Assembly (NCBI GenBank): GCA_963662175.1
Contig: OY759222.1
Span: forward strand, 15,696,222-15,760,221
Reading direction: 5' to 3'
Source: Aradus depressus
Lineage: Eukaryota; Arthropoda; Insecta; Hemiptera; Aradidae
DNA: 64,000 nt
The notes below the pieces were generated by a model. That model had not been told where the DNA came from and did no database searches. It worked only from the letters and a program-made list of their open reading frames with translations. Below, piece after piece: positions 1 to 13,000 of this stretch. Positions within the stretch are counted from its first letter, which is position 1; each line of letters opens with the position of its first letter. Made by a program: the position numbers and the translations under genes.

Positions 1-516
1 ACGAGTGGTTTTTCATCGAAATACCAGTGATTCGTGAAGAGCGGCGAAAATGCCGCCACGCGATCGCTGTTACACCATGCGAGCGCCCGAAGATTAAATT
101 TAATACTTCTTCCAGATAATGGTATCCTATTTATATAAGTTGAACCTTATATATAAAAGTAGAATTACAGACGTGAAGGTTTTTTGCAATAATTTGACAA
201 ATATTTTTTTCCACATGCTGTTAAAAATAAAACAACACACATTGCACCAACTAGGGTCGAGTTAAGGACAACACGAAAACATTCTCAGAAGCCCATTTGA
301 CCTCCCCAGGGACCTAGTTAGTATTGTTGTCACACTGCCAACATAAAAATGTCTACCATCAGTTTGACCAAGATGTCTCTTCTTTTTTTCTTTTCCTGAC
401 AGTACATATTCGAAGAGACACTGATATTAGAGACGAAGGCCGATCAGCGGTAGCTCTTCAGTTCGAATTTTAAAAACAATGAATGGGGTATTATGACTGT
501 CATGTTTCAAGAAGTG
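1..516. other. Tdc intron 9, no feature recognised
   Basis: A+T-rich intron sequence. I saw no exon, tRNA or transposon here on either strand. Confidence 0.5.
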
Positions 517-834
517 AGGTGAGGTCACCCGTAGCACAAAGGTAGAGTGCTAACCTACTAAATTCAAGATCGGAAGTTTGTATCTGTGAGTTAAAAAATC
601 CTTGAGCACGCCGTTCTTCGGATTGTCTTGAGCCTCTACGATGTCAGATACTCGTTAAAGACTTCTTCCCTAGGTGAATAAAAATCTGGGGTAGGCGAAA
701 TTTAGGACTCTCATAGTATAGTAGAGTCGTGCTCATGTCCACCAGATCGACAAAAGAGCGCTTAGTAGTAGGCGATATAACTTCTAAGAAAAGTGGCCTC
801 AAGATCGTGGGTTCGAATCTCGGCCCTTAGGTTT
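517..834 (+). mobile_element. SINE, diverged copy with a second tRNA-like head
   Basis: Matches the window's main SINE from the head to the GTAGTAGGCGATAT box near its 3' end, with many substitutions. At 808-830 a second head fragment (CAAGATCGTGGGTTCGAATC) follows directly, so two SINEs were once adjacent. Confidence 0.7.
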
Positions 835-872
835 TTTTTATGAGGGAAATGTTTAATTTTTAAATAACTCAC

Positions 873-1038
873 CAATGTCTTTGTCTGTAGCGCTCTGTGC
901 AACCACACAAAACCTAATTGTGTACCTGTCGTTGACGTTGGCTGGCACCATATGAAGTTTGCCGCTTCCGTTAATGTTACTCAGTAATTTTTCGTTCAGT
1001 TTGTCAGAACCCTTCATGCGAAAACAGACAAGTCCCAG
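873..1038 (-). CDS. Tdc: Tdc coding exon 9
   Basis: Codons 406-460 plus one base: [20 protein letters not shown] to [14 protein letters not shown]. Acceptor TGTGAAG (poor pyrimidine tract), donor G|GTGAGT at 872. The following exon, expected to continue with the conserved DYAW-type helix, is not found between 872 and 1 and should lie outside the window. Confidence 0.92.
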
Positions 1039-4000
1039 CTTCACACATGAAACAAGCATTAATGCAATTTTCAATGCAAATAAAACATTTTAATTTCAAA
1101 ATTGTTAAAAATATAAATTGTATAGATATATTATTTCTTGGTAAACGTTTTGAAAATATATAGACAATTAAAATAATGACAATGTTTAAAAAAATATTTT
1201 TGTGTGCTCTGCAAAGTAAAAATGAGGGTGTCAGTAGCTTGCTTGCTGAGCTCAAGATCGCTGGTTTGAAACTCGGCCGAGGCAATTAGGTTTTTTGTAT
1301 GGGAGGTAAGAAAAAAACCTTGAGCATGTTAAGCGATGGTCCCGAGCCTGTACGATATCAGGTACTCGTTAAACCTCTACCTTAGGTGAATAAAAATTCA
1401 GGATTCGAGGTAGAGTCGGACTCACGTCCAAAAGAGCAACGAAAGGACGCTCTGATAGTAGGAGATATGACCTCTTAGTTAAAGCCCTGGCATTAGTCAC
1501 AATAACTAAATACATAATTGTTTCTGCATTCTGACTTTTCTCAATGTGCTAATACAAAACATTTTCTGTTGTTAGGATAAAAACAAAGAGCTTGCTCCGT
1601 TCTTGCTGTTAGTTATTATGACTCATGTCCGGGCTTTAACTATGAGTTCATATCTCTTTCGTCATACCACTAACTAAAGTGAAAATAAAAATTTTGAAAA
1701 GCAATGAAAAAAATAATTGGTTAAGTAGCAAAAAAGGAAAAAAAAACAAAAAAAAAGTGTGTGTATTCATTCAATATTCAGCAGAGTAACAATATCAAGT
1801 AGCAGTATAACAGTTCGGTTGGTGTTAGTAACAAGACAGCAGATACCAGGAAAAGAAAGCAGCACAGTAACACGAAAGTATAATAACAGGTTATATTAAC
1901 TGAAAGTTAGTATGTTTTCCTCATATTAAAATCTGTTAATTTTTAATTTAAGCAATCTCCTACTCTGGAAAGAAAATAACAGTTGAAAAATAACATTGCT
2001 ATAGAGCAATACACCACTATCCTTGAGGGCGCTGGTAGTTCAGTGGTATGCGTGCTTGTCTTCTGAGCTCAAGATCGCGGGTTCGAAACCCGGCCAAGAC
2101 CCTTAGTTTATTTTATCTGGGAGGTAAAATAAACTTAAACACGCCGTCCTTCGGATGGGACGTTAAGCGATGGTCCCGAGCCTGTACGATGTCAGGTACT
2201 CGTTAAAGACCCCTGCGCTAGGTGAATAAAAATTTAGGGTAGGCAAAATTTAGGACTCCCACAGTAGAGTCGGACTCATGTCCACCAGAGTGACGAAAGA
2301 GCGCTCTGGTAGTAGGCGATATGACCTCGTAGTTAATGCCCGGGTATAAGTCATAAAACCTAACCTAACCACTACCCTTGACCCCTCGAAAAGATGATAA
2401 CAGGTTATATTAACTGAAAGTTAGTATGTTATCTATCCTCCTATTAAAATCTGTTAATTTTTAATTTAAGCAATCACCTAGTCTGGAAAGAAAATAACAG
2501 TTGAAAAATAACATATTGCTATAGAGCAGAATACCACTATCCTTGCCCCTCGGTTTAAAATGAATATACATATGCTGCAGATACCTTACCTTTACATCGT
2601 TGCAAACGACGAACCGTTTATCCTTTCTGACCAAGGACTCAAACTTTTTGGCCAAATTGCAATGGTGCCGAAGATAGTTGCAGATCCCATCAATTCCGTA
2701 GCTTCGGAGGACGAACCACAGTTTGAGGGAGCGAAACCTCCGACTCAGCGGAACTCCCCAATGTCTGCGATCAGAAATGCAAATCAGAAGATTCGTATTA
2801 GAACATTACATTAAACTATGAAGACATCTAGGAAATGATAGTAAGACATTTTTGTGAAATTAAGAAAAAAGTTGCCGGTATTAACGTATACTTCTCCAGA
2901 GAGAACTAACCAATTAAGTTTTTGCTTCCTTCCAAACCCAATCAAATTTTTGACTGAAAATCATTAGTTGGCATATGGGCTTCTGAATCCTCGTACTAAA
3001 TTATGTGTCGCTATATTCATTACATCGGCGGTTATAAGTGATTTTGAGTTGATCTTCCTCTGAAACTGACCAGTATCTGAACTCCTTAAATATTGCTATT
3101 TCAATGTAACAGGTCTCTCGGCCAGCTTTATTTAAAATAATCTCACAAGTAATGTGATTTAATTAATGGAATTTAAAATAGTCTCACAAGTAATGTAATT
3201 TAAGATAATCTCACAAGTAATGTACTTTAATTAATGGAATTTAAAATAATCTCACAAGTAATGTAATTTAAGATAATCTCACAAGATTAAAAAATAGAAG
3301 AGTGTATCAACAATTGCTCTTAAGACATTGGATACGCTTGATGTTAATGGAAATGTATCAATATTGTAAAAAAGTAAAGATATATCGATAGTAATGTAAT
3401 CGAATACCTGTAATCGATAGTTGAGTGGGAGTAACCGTGCTGAAGATACAGAGGGTCCACGACCAGAGCTGAGGTCAATTTGACTCTGTCCCGAACCCAC
3501 ATCGTAGAACAGTCAAAGTTGACCAACAGCCACTGTTGGTTAGAGAACAGTCAAAGTTAACCAACAGCCACGTTAGTTAGTTAGTATTAACCAATAGGAA
3601 CGGTAAACAAGTTAGGTAGTAGTTAAAAAAGTTAACTACTGTTAAACAGACACTGGCAAACATATTATTATTAACCAACAACCATTGACAAACAAGTTAT
3701 TATTAACCCACATCCAGCAAAGAGGTTAGTATTAACCAGTAGGCACTGGCAAGCTTAATAGTACTGATCAACAGCCACTGGCAAACCATTTAGTAATAAC
3801 TAGAGCCCGGCTTCCCATGCAATTGTATTTTTTTTTTTTTCGCTTGCTTGAGATCATTACATAACAATTTATTTTTACGAATTAAGCCATCCTGATTAAC
3901 ATACATAAATGTTATGTTGCATGAAATTGCACGTTTTTAACTTTTTTGGCAACTTTGCACCATTTTTTGTTCTTACTACAATACATTTGTTAGTCGACAA

Positions 4001-7000
4001 ATTTACAACAGTTTTGAGAGAAAATCCCGGACATGACCAACTCAAAAAGTACAATGCAGCCATAAATGGTAAAGATATTGAATTGGATCTACAACCTGAC
4101 ATTATAAGCAGCTACAAAAAAAAGCCCCACAAGCGTCAGCGTCGAGAGGTCGTTTTCCCAGCTAAAACACATATGCACTTAGCGACAGGTGACACAGTTT
4201 TTTTTATGTATTTAGTAGTAAATTTTAACGCATCAAATGCTTAAGTAAAAAAATATATCAATTTAACTGAAGTGAAATTCTCGGCCTCGAGTAATGTGAT
4301 GAACTGTTTTGTATTTTACATATCTCTAGAATGTTTTTAAATAAAAAATGCATGTATGCTTTTATAATTAAAACATGAAGAAAAAAAAATTGTGTTAACA
4401 TTAAATATTTTTTATAAATAAATTCCTTTAGGCTTTTTATTTTATAGATTTATTTTTAAACCCTACCTAATTTTATGCTGAAAAAAGTGTTATTCAATTA
4501 ACAAATTAGATCCAATTTGTTTTTCGCATGGCAGAAATGTATTTTTTGTTGCACATTTTTGCATGTTTTGGTCTTTTTATTGTACGTTTTTTAATTTTTT
4601 TACTGCACGAAATCCTGGCTCTAGTAATAACCAAACATTATAAATAAAATTGTAACTATGTTGAGTATTTTTTTTTCTTTTTAATATAAGCTCCTTATTC
4701 TTTGTTAGGATATCGTACATAATTAGCTTCAGATAAGGTAATATAAAGCAAAATAACGCTAAGGGCAACACCGGGTGACCAGTTAGTAAATAAATAAATA
4801 AGTAAGTAGGTGAATAAATAAAAGGTAGGTAATAATGTTACCTTATTTGAATTAGTATTGAAAGAATCGGCATATTCGATGCCCTTGAGAAGGTACTTAA
4901 GCTCAGGAAGTATGAAGGCATTTCCGGCGTAGGCAGCGTCAACATGGAGCCAAACTGTTGAGAAAAGTCGACAGATTGGACCGATTTCACTCAAAACGTC
5001 AAAACTACAGCAGGAAGTGGTCCCAAGTGTGGTGGAGACGAAGAAAGGTATCAGGCCCATAGCTTCATCTTCTTCCATCGCCTTAAAAGTTGAAATATCC
5101 ATTGAGAATTGTTAAACAGAAAAATATGAATTAATAAGATCAAAATTTATATTCTCGATAAAGTTTTTTGTAGGTAAGAACAAAGTAACAATCTGCCTAA
5201 GAACTAAACAACAAAAGTAACTGATACTGCTTTTTGTCAATTAATACTGATTTGGAACATATTCGTTTTCAACATTGATGAACAGGTCGTGTATTTCAGG
5301 GGGTCAACATTCTTTCCCAAATGTTCAAACAATATTTTTATTTTGAATGGGAAAAAATCGTAATAATAAGAATACTGTAATAAGAATACACTTATATCTA
5401 TTGTTTTTATTATATTGACAATATATATATTTTTAAATTATTTGTATTTTCTATAATTAAAACAACATTAATGTAAACATATAATTGAAAAAATACAAAA
5501 ATAATATGAAAATTAAATGAAAAATAATCTTTATACTGAGACTAAGAATTAAATAAAGAAACATTAATTGTCAATTGTTAGTAATGATTAGAACCATGAA
5601 AATAATCAAATAACAATAAAATTAATAAAAAAACAACGTAAAAATAATAAAGTAAAAAATAAATAATAATAATGAGTAATTATAAAGGAAAACAGAGGTC
5701 AGTACGTCGTCCTTCGGATGGGATTTTAGGCAATATTCCCGAGCCTTTTCGAATGTCAGGTACTCGTTAATGAGTCGTATCTTATATAACTAAACCTGGG
5801 AAGGCAAAATTTCGGTCTCCCGCTGTAGAGCTAACAGGGAAGGGATAAGAGCATTCGATGCTTAGGTCCCTGGGTGTACACAACAACCCTCCCAATATAT
5901 CTAAATCTGTTTATGGTTGATTATCATCGTTTCTGATTGCTATCTACCTACCGACATTGCTGCCTTAACGTGTTGTTCAGAACATATGTGAAAACGGGAC
6001 CAGAGAGCCAACATATTTTATATTTCATTCTTGACAATTTTAGTTTGAACTAAACGGAAACTTATTTTATCTTTACATGTGGTGTCTATTGAACTCAGGA
6101 TCGCGAGTTGGAAATCCAGTCGGGGCCCTTAATTGTTTTAACTGGGGATTGAAAAAAAAAAACCTTGAGCACGTCGTCCTTCGGACAGGACCTTAAGTGA
6201 GGGTGACGACTTTGTTAGACGTTATGTACTCGTTAAAGCCCCTTAGGGAAGGAAAAGGAAAAAACGATGAGCACGCTCACCCTCGTAGTTGAAACCCGGG
6301 CATAAGTCAAAATAACTAAGTAACTAACTTATGGTTAACTATCATCGTTTTTAGTCGATACCTATATATAGACATACATCATTGTTTTTAAGATAATATT
6401 TGGAAACGGTACCGCAAAGCCCATCTATTTTCTATATTTCTTCCTCGACAATTTTTGTTAATTCAACCAGAATCTTTATTTTATCTTTCATATGATGTCT
6501 AATGATCGCGAATTGGAAATCTTGCCGAAGCCTTTAGGTTTTTTTTACTGGAAAGGGAAAAAAAAACAGGAGCACTGTTCGGACGATTTCGATAAGAAGA
6601 AAATAGTGTATGGTCACTTGATTGACAGACAGACATCGCGAAAATCCGTTAAAACTCGATCTCTGATTTTCGCACGATTACAATAGTTCTATGAATCAAT
6701 GATATAAGAAAGTAAAAAAGACCATCATTGATTAAAATAGAGGATAAAAATTCTAAATAGAAATGCCAAATTTTAACGTTTATTTCTGAAAATTTTAAAA
6801 AGTTAATATGACCTGTTTATACTCATATAACGTTATTTAGTTACAGATTATAGTTATTGATATACAATCGTCTACAAAAAAACTTGGACCTTACCATTGT
6901 CATACATTACACTTACATATTTCAAAATTAAAGACTAAGAATGTTGCCTTTCGTACCAGTGATGGAGTGTTTACACATTGTTGTTGTTTACAATGAGGTT

Positions 7001-10000
7001 GACCCTAAACGTCTTAATCCTTTGAAGTGATGTCAGAGGATTATCAAAACAAACCATAATTCAGGTTACCAATGTGTCTCTTCTGGTTAAGATATTGTGC
7101 ATAGTTTTTCTTTTCTAAGTCTGATTCTTTTTTATTTGCTTTGTTATCCATTTTAAATATTCTAAATTAATTAATTACTTTTGCTCTAATTGAAGATGGG
7201 CGGAGTGTGAGATATGCAGCAGAATCTTTGGGGGTATATCGCTCATCACTCCATCGAGCAGTTGTACTGTACAGGGAGACTGGGCAATATGGGCGCAGGC
7301 CCGCAAGTGGCCGTACAAGGGCTACCAGCGAGCGTGATGACACGGTTCCTGGCAGCTTCAGAAGTTCGAGCTGCACTGTTAGTTGCCCGGGGAGTCGCTG
7401 TATCTGCTGAGATTGTTAGAAGACGGTTCATAGAACAACATTTACATGGAAGAAGACCGACTACAGGGCCACAGCTTACCAGGGAGCATCGTGTAAGCAG
7501 GACTACATTTGCTAATCCGACACATCCATTGGACTGTACAACAATGGGGAGCTGTACTGTTCACAGATGAGTCTCGTTTTGGTCTGTATAGTTCAGAGGG
7601 CCGCATTTACGTGAGAAGACAGAATGAGCGCTTCTGTCAATGTACCATGACGGGAACTGCTTCTTTTTATAGACAGTGGGGTGGGATAAGTTTGGACGCC
7701 CGCACGGAGTTAACGATCATTGAAAATGGAACTATGACCGCTGAAAGGTACATTGCGAGGTTCTTATAGAGGCAGTCATACCGTTTGCACCATTTATTGA
7801 GAATGATTTCATATTAATGCATGACAACGCCAGGCCTCACGTTGCTAGAGTCATAAACCAGTACTTGGAGGGTGTAAGTATTAATGTTATTGATTGGCCT
7901 GCGCGTTCTCCAGACGTGAACCCAATAGAACATCTATGGGACATAATAAAGAGGCGTGTCAGGAACCACCTGCAGCCTCCAAATACTGTGCAACAGCTTC
8001 GCATTGCGTTACAACAAGAATGGGATGCTATTCCACAAAGAACCATCCAAAATTTCTTCCATGCCCCAGCGAGTTATGGCTCTTAAGATGGCGCGAGGAT
8101 TAAATACTCGCTACTAAATTGCAATTAAGATATGAGAAGAACTTTTTTTTTTACAAAGTTGCAAAACCAGTATTTTACATTTATTATTATTATTTCTTTA
8201 TTTCTATTACATATAATTTGTATTTTTTTTGACAAAATGTACATCATAACTATATTATCTTATTGTAATACTAAGAAAAAAATGTATTGGTAAAATGAAT
8301 ATTTTTTATTGCTGTAAAATCTGGGTGTCCCAGTTTTTTTGTGGACGAGTGTATATAATTGGGTGAAATCTAACGAACCTGGTGTCATAGGTTTCACAGC
8401 TCTCAGACCGAAAAAAGTGTTAAGTGTGTAGTCGAAATTATGATTATAATAGAAAGTTTGTTCAAAAGTTTGTATCAATTCTAAAGACTTAGGACTAAAC
8501 TACTCAATACTTTTGTGAAGCCGTTCAAGGTTCAATTCTGTGGTATTAATCACACTTTAAATAACTTCTTAACTTTGAAACGAACTTCTTAAGTCCAAAA
8601 GCTTCAGTTAAAATTATGTCTTTAATTCACAAAGTATTAAGCCTTTCTTTGAACGCTATCAATATCAGGTCTGTTCTATTTAATAATAATTCTTCAGTAT
8701 AAGTGAAACACATAAAATTCTACCTGTCTGAGTGTGGCACCACGAAGTTCACATTTTTCATCAGGTTCCAAAATCCTCAATTTTACAAAACAAATCATGG
8801 CGGCTTTTTCAACACAAGAATGCGCTTCCTTCGAACAGTAGGCCATAAGTTTAGAGAGAAGAATGCCCTCTTCGACGAACGGATGAAGCTGTTTTAGCCG
8901 TTTGATCGCCTGCGCCCGAGCTGCCAACATCGTCACTAGAACGCACTCGCTTGCTGAGGTCTGTAATTAGATAAAAAATAAATAAAATAAATGAGAAAAT
9001 AGTTGATGTCACTAGAAGAGGGAATTTAGTTAAATTTACTGACATAAATTTCCAATCGCGCAGATTGGAGGTAAGGAAAGGACAAAAGGGAAATTTTATG
9101 AAAAATCTACATAAAACAGAAAACTTTGATATTTATCATTGTGTTCAGAAGTAAATTATTATTTTTAATCTATATATTATATATTTTTTATAGCTTTATA
9201 ATTCTCCCATTAATGTTTGGTTTTTACAACTTCAACTTCGCAATTATAGACGTTTCAGGAGGGACGTGTCAACCTTCAGCTTCAGCCAAGACTGACAGCG
9301 GTCAGCTCAACAAGTAGATTTTGTAAGAAAAATATTATGATATGAGAGAAGGATTGTTTACAATAAATAAAGATCTGTAAATAAATAATGGATACTGACG
9401 ATGGGAGTCCTTCCTGAAACGTCTATAATTGCTACGTTGTAAAAACCAAAATATAAATAGAAGAATTATAAAGCTGTGAAGAAATATATAATATATAAAT
9501 TCATAATCTCCTTACACAACCCAAAAATGTTATTTTTAACCCCCGATGCAAAAGGAGGGGTGTTATAAGTTTGAAGCCTTTGTCTGTGCGTGGCATCGTA
9601 GCTCCAAGAAGGCTGAACCGATTTCAAAGCGGTTTTTCTGCTTTGAAAACTGGAATTTGCGAAATGGTTCTTAGCCATGTTTGGTGGAAATCGGGTATGC
9701 CTTTTCCAAGATCTTCAGGTTTCATCAGAGCCTGTGTAGGGATCTCGGCCTCTATTACAGCTAGAGACTTGGAGTTTAAGCTCAAATGTTTATAAGGCCA
9801 AGCCTCCCCCCTAAGCCTTTCAAGCCTCCCCCCTAAGCCCTTCAAGCCCCCCCCTCCCCCCCAAAAAAAAACTTTCCCCAGCAAGGTTTCAATTTAAAAA
9901 AATTATGAACAGAAAATTTTTTTTTTTGTGTTGGTTTTTTTAAATTTAACTTATTTAATAGTGTGTAGAATAGACATTTATTAATTTATTTTCCTGTGTT

Positions 10001-13000
10001 GAACTTGTCAATTTAAAATAGCCATAGTGGAGGTTACATGTTTATTTAGTTAGTTACTGTTTACAGTGGCTCAAGCCCGGGCTTTTAACTACAAGGTCAT
10101 ATCGCCTACTACCAGAGCGCTCTTTCGTCACTCTGGTGGACATGAGCCCGACTTTACTGTGGGAGTCCTGAGTGTTGTCTTGAATATGTATAAATATTTG
10201 TCTCACAATATTGTAAATCTAAACTTATGTTAATGTCAATATGGGACCAAGTTAACGTTAATTTCTTATGGAACAACATGATTGACCTATTATTATTGAG
10301 GGCGCCGATAGCTAAGAGGTAGCCTACTGAGCTCGAGATCCTGAGTTTTCTACCCTAAGGTTTCTTACCTGGGAAGTGAAAATATCTTGAGCATGCCGTC
10401 CTTCGGATGAGACGATGATTTCGAGCCTGTACGTTAAATACCACTATCCTAGGAGAATAAACCTAGGAGGCTAGATTTAGGATTCCCAAAGTAGAGTCGG
10501 GCTCATGTCCACCAGACCGACGAAGAGCGTTTCTGTAGGAGGCGATATGACCTCTTAGTTAAAGCCCGGGCATGAGTCACAATAACTATTATTATTAAAG
10601 GACTTACTTGAATAACGCCACCACCTTTGCTTCCTGGTGCAAATGCAAGAAATTCGTCCGGCAATCCGATAGCTTTACCTATAATAAAAATGTATGGTAT
10701 AAAAATAATTTATAGAGTTTTTGACTTACCACCAAGGTAAAGAAAGGTATTGTAAACAAAATAGGTTACCTAACCAATCCAAGACTATAGTTTCTAGTTC
10801 TGTTAGAGCTGGACTGGCTGCCTGTTGAAGTAATAGAAAACATATAAGTAAAACGCAAGTAAATGGTAATGTCTGGCCATGTTTGGAAGGCGCGTGGCCG
10901 TAAAGGGGTGAAATGAGGGATGGCGTTTCTTGAAAATAAATAAATAAAAATATTGATCCAACGCACATAAATAAATATGGAGAAATAACGAAAACGTAAA
11001 TGTAAACGAACATAAAACGAATACAGATATTTCAGTCCAAGACTCTCCGCCTGATCACACAATGCCCACCATACGTTAGCAACTTAACACACTTGTTATA
11101 TCCACAGACAAAACCATCGAACAAAATCTAACTCGTACTAATAATGATACTTAACATTTTTTGCAGAGATACTGTGAAACATTTTAAAAAAATATTGTCT
11201 ATTTCACAAAATATAATATATTTTGAATAGACAATATTTATTATATATTATACTAGCAGTAATACCCGGCGTTGCCCGGGGAACTTTGACTTTTCTCCCA
11301 ATATCTCCTATAAGGCTATTCAGTTCCTCGACAGTACATTCATGATATTATAATTTTCAATTATTCATACGGAATAAGGCTTATAGTCCTTCAACTGTAG
11401 TAACGCTAGCTTTGGAGCTAAAACTAATTTATTCAAAAAGATTAATCGTTGCAATGGTTTTCGAGTTACAAAGATTGCGTGAGTGGATGCTGGGATGGAC
11501 CAGGGGATGATTAAAAAATAGACCTTAACCTTCCGGTAGATAAAATTTATCTATTCAAAAAGATTCCTCACTAATCATTGCAGTGGTTTTTGAGTTACAA
11601 AGATTGCGTGGGTGGATGCTGGGATGGACCAGATATTGAGGTACTAATACGCCTATAACCTTCCACATACGATGACGAACAAATTAAAAAAAAAAATTAA
11701 TCAAATCCGTCAAGCCGTTCGTGAGTTATAGCGGTACAACGCACAGACATTTTCAGCTTTATATATATGATATGGGGATACTTTCGATATTGCTTCCATC
11801 TTCAGCCACGACTTCTTCAGAACACAGTATTTGTTAAGTCGTAGCTGAAGATGGTAGCAATACTAAAAGTACTCCCAAGGAACTTCCTGAGCGCTAGAAA
11901 CGATTGTAGCTATAAATTAAAAATGAAGATGTCACATACACTAACTTAGAATGATCTATGCTTATTAATATGAATTTTTTTTTTTTAAAACATACGTTTT
12001 ACTTTTTTTTTCATATTATAAAGCTTAGATCATTCCAAGTTAGTGTATTTGACATCTTCATTTTAACTTTAAAGTTTATAGCTACAATCGTTTCTAGCGC
12101 TCATGAAGTTCCAATCAGATATACACAAACAGACATTATTGCGAAAATGGTCAAAACGTATTCAGAGAACTTTGAAACTGAAAAATCCATTGAAAACTCG
12201 ATCTCGTATTCTTTCATGATTACAATACTTCATTACACTAAAGGTATGAGAAAGTAAGAAAGACCAGCTATAGTGCGTCTTCCAATCATGGACAGACAAT
12301 AATTGTGAAATTAATATACAATATACCTAAATTGTTTTAATGAAATCAACCTTGTTTAAGTATACTGCAATGTCACTCTCATACACTAGTATAGTAGACA
12401 GGCTCAGTGTTTAGGAATCGTATCACACATGTATAAACTTAGGTGTAGAGTGGAGATATTCTGTATAAACAGCTCCCTTCAGGGGCGTAGCCAGGATTTT
12501 GAGCAGGGGGGGGGGGGGCAAAGTTAGGCTACAGGGGTGGGGGGTATAGACTCCCGGGGCACAGCCCGCAGTTTCCATGGTTAGCGCTGCATACTTTTTG
12601 TTAATAATTTGGTAGACTCGGACCCCTAGAAGCTCCCCCTGAGGTAACCACTGACTGTAAAACTTAAGTTGACTTTACATGAGCAGCAAAAATGTAAAGC
12701 GCAGCAGCAGCAAATGCACGCTGTAGTTTCTGTGCTTATACAATTAAATGACTCATACCCAATAGCGTGCATTTGCTGCTACTGTGCTTTGCATTTTTAC
12801 TGCGTATTTAAAATCAGCTTTAAAAGTATAAAGTATAACATAAATGAAGATTTTGAGTGATCGAATTCATGTATATTTAAATAAATGTAATATGACTTGT
12901 TTTGTACATGTACTGTGATGTACACTACGGAACATTTTTTTAATGAATATTTTAATGAAAAGAGGTAATTTTTTTTATTATAATCTAATATCATATATAT

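Noticed and set aside
1..872. A tenth Tdc exon at the left edge
   Set aside because: No segment on the minus strand continues the conserved DYAW-type helix in the right phase behind an AG.
2560..2814. Plus-strand 84-codon frame at 2560-2814
   Set aside because: Shadow of Tdc exon 8.
8703..8897. Plus-strand frame over Tdc exon 5
   Set aside because: Shadow of the real minus-strand exon.
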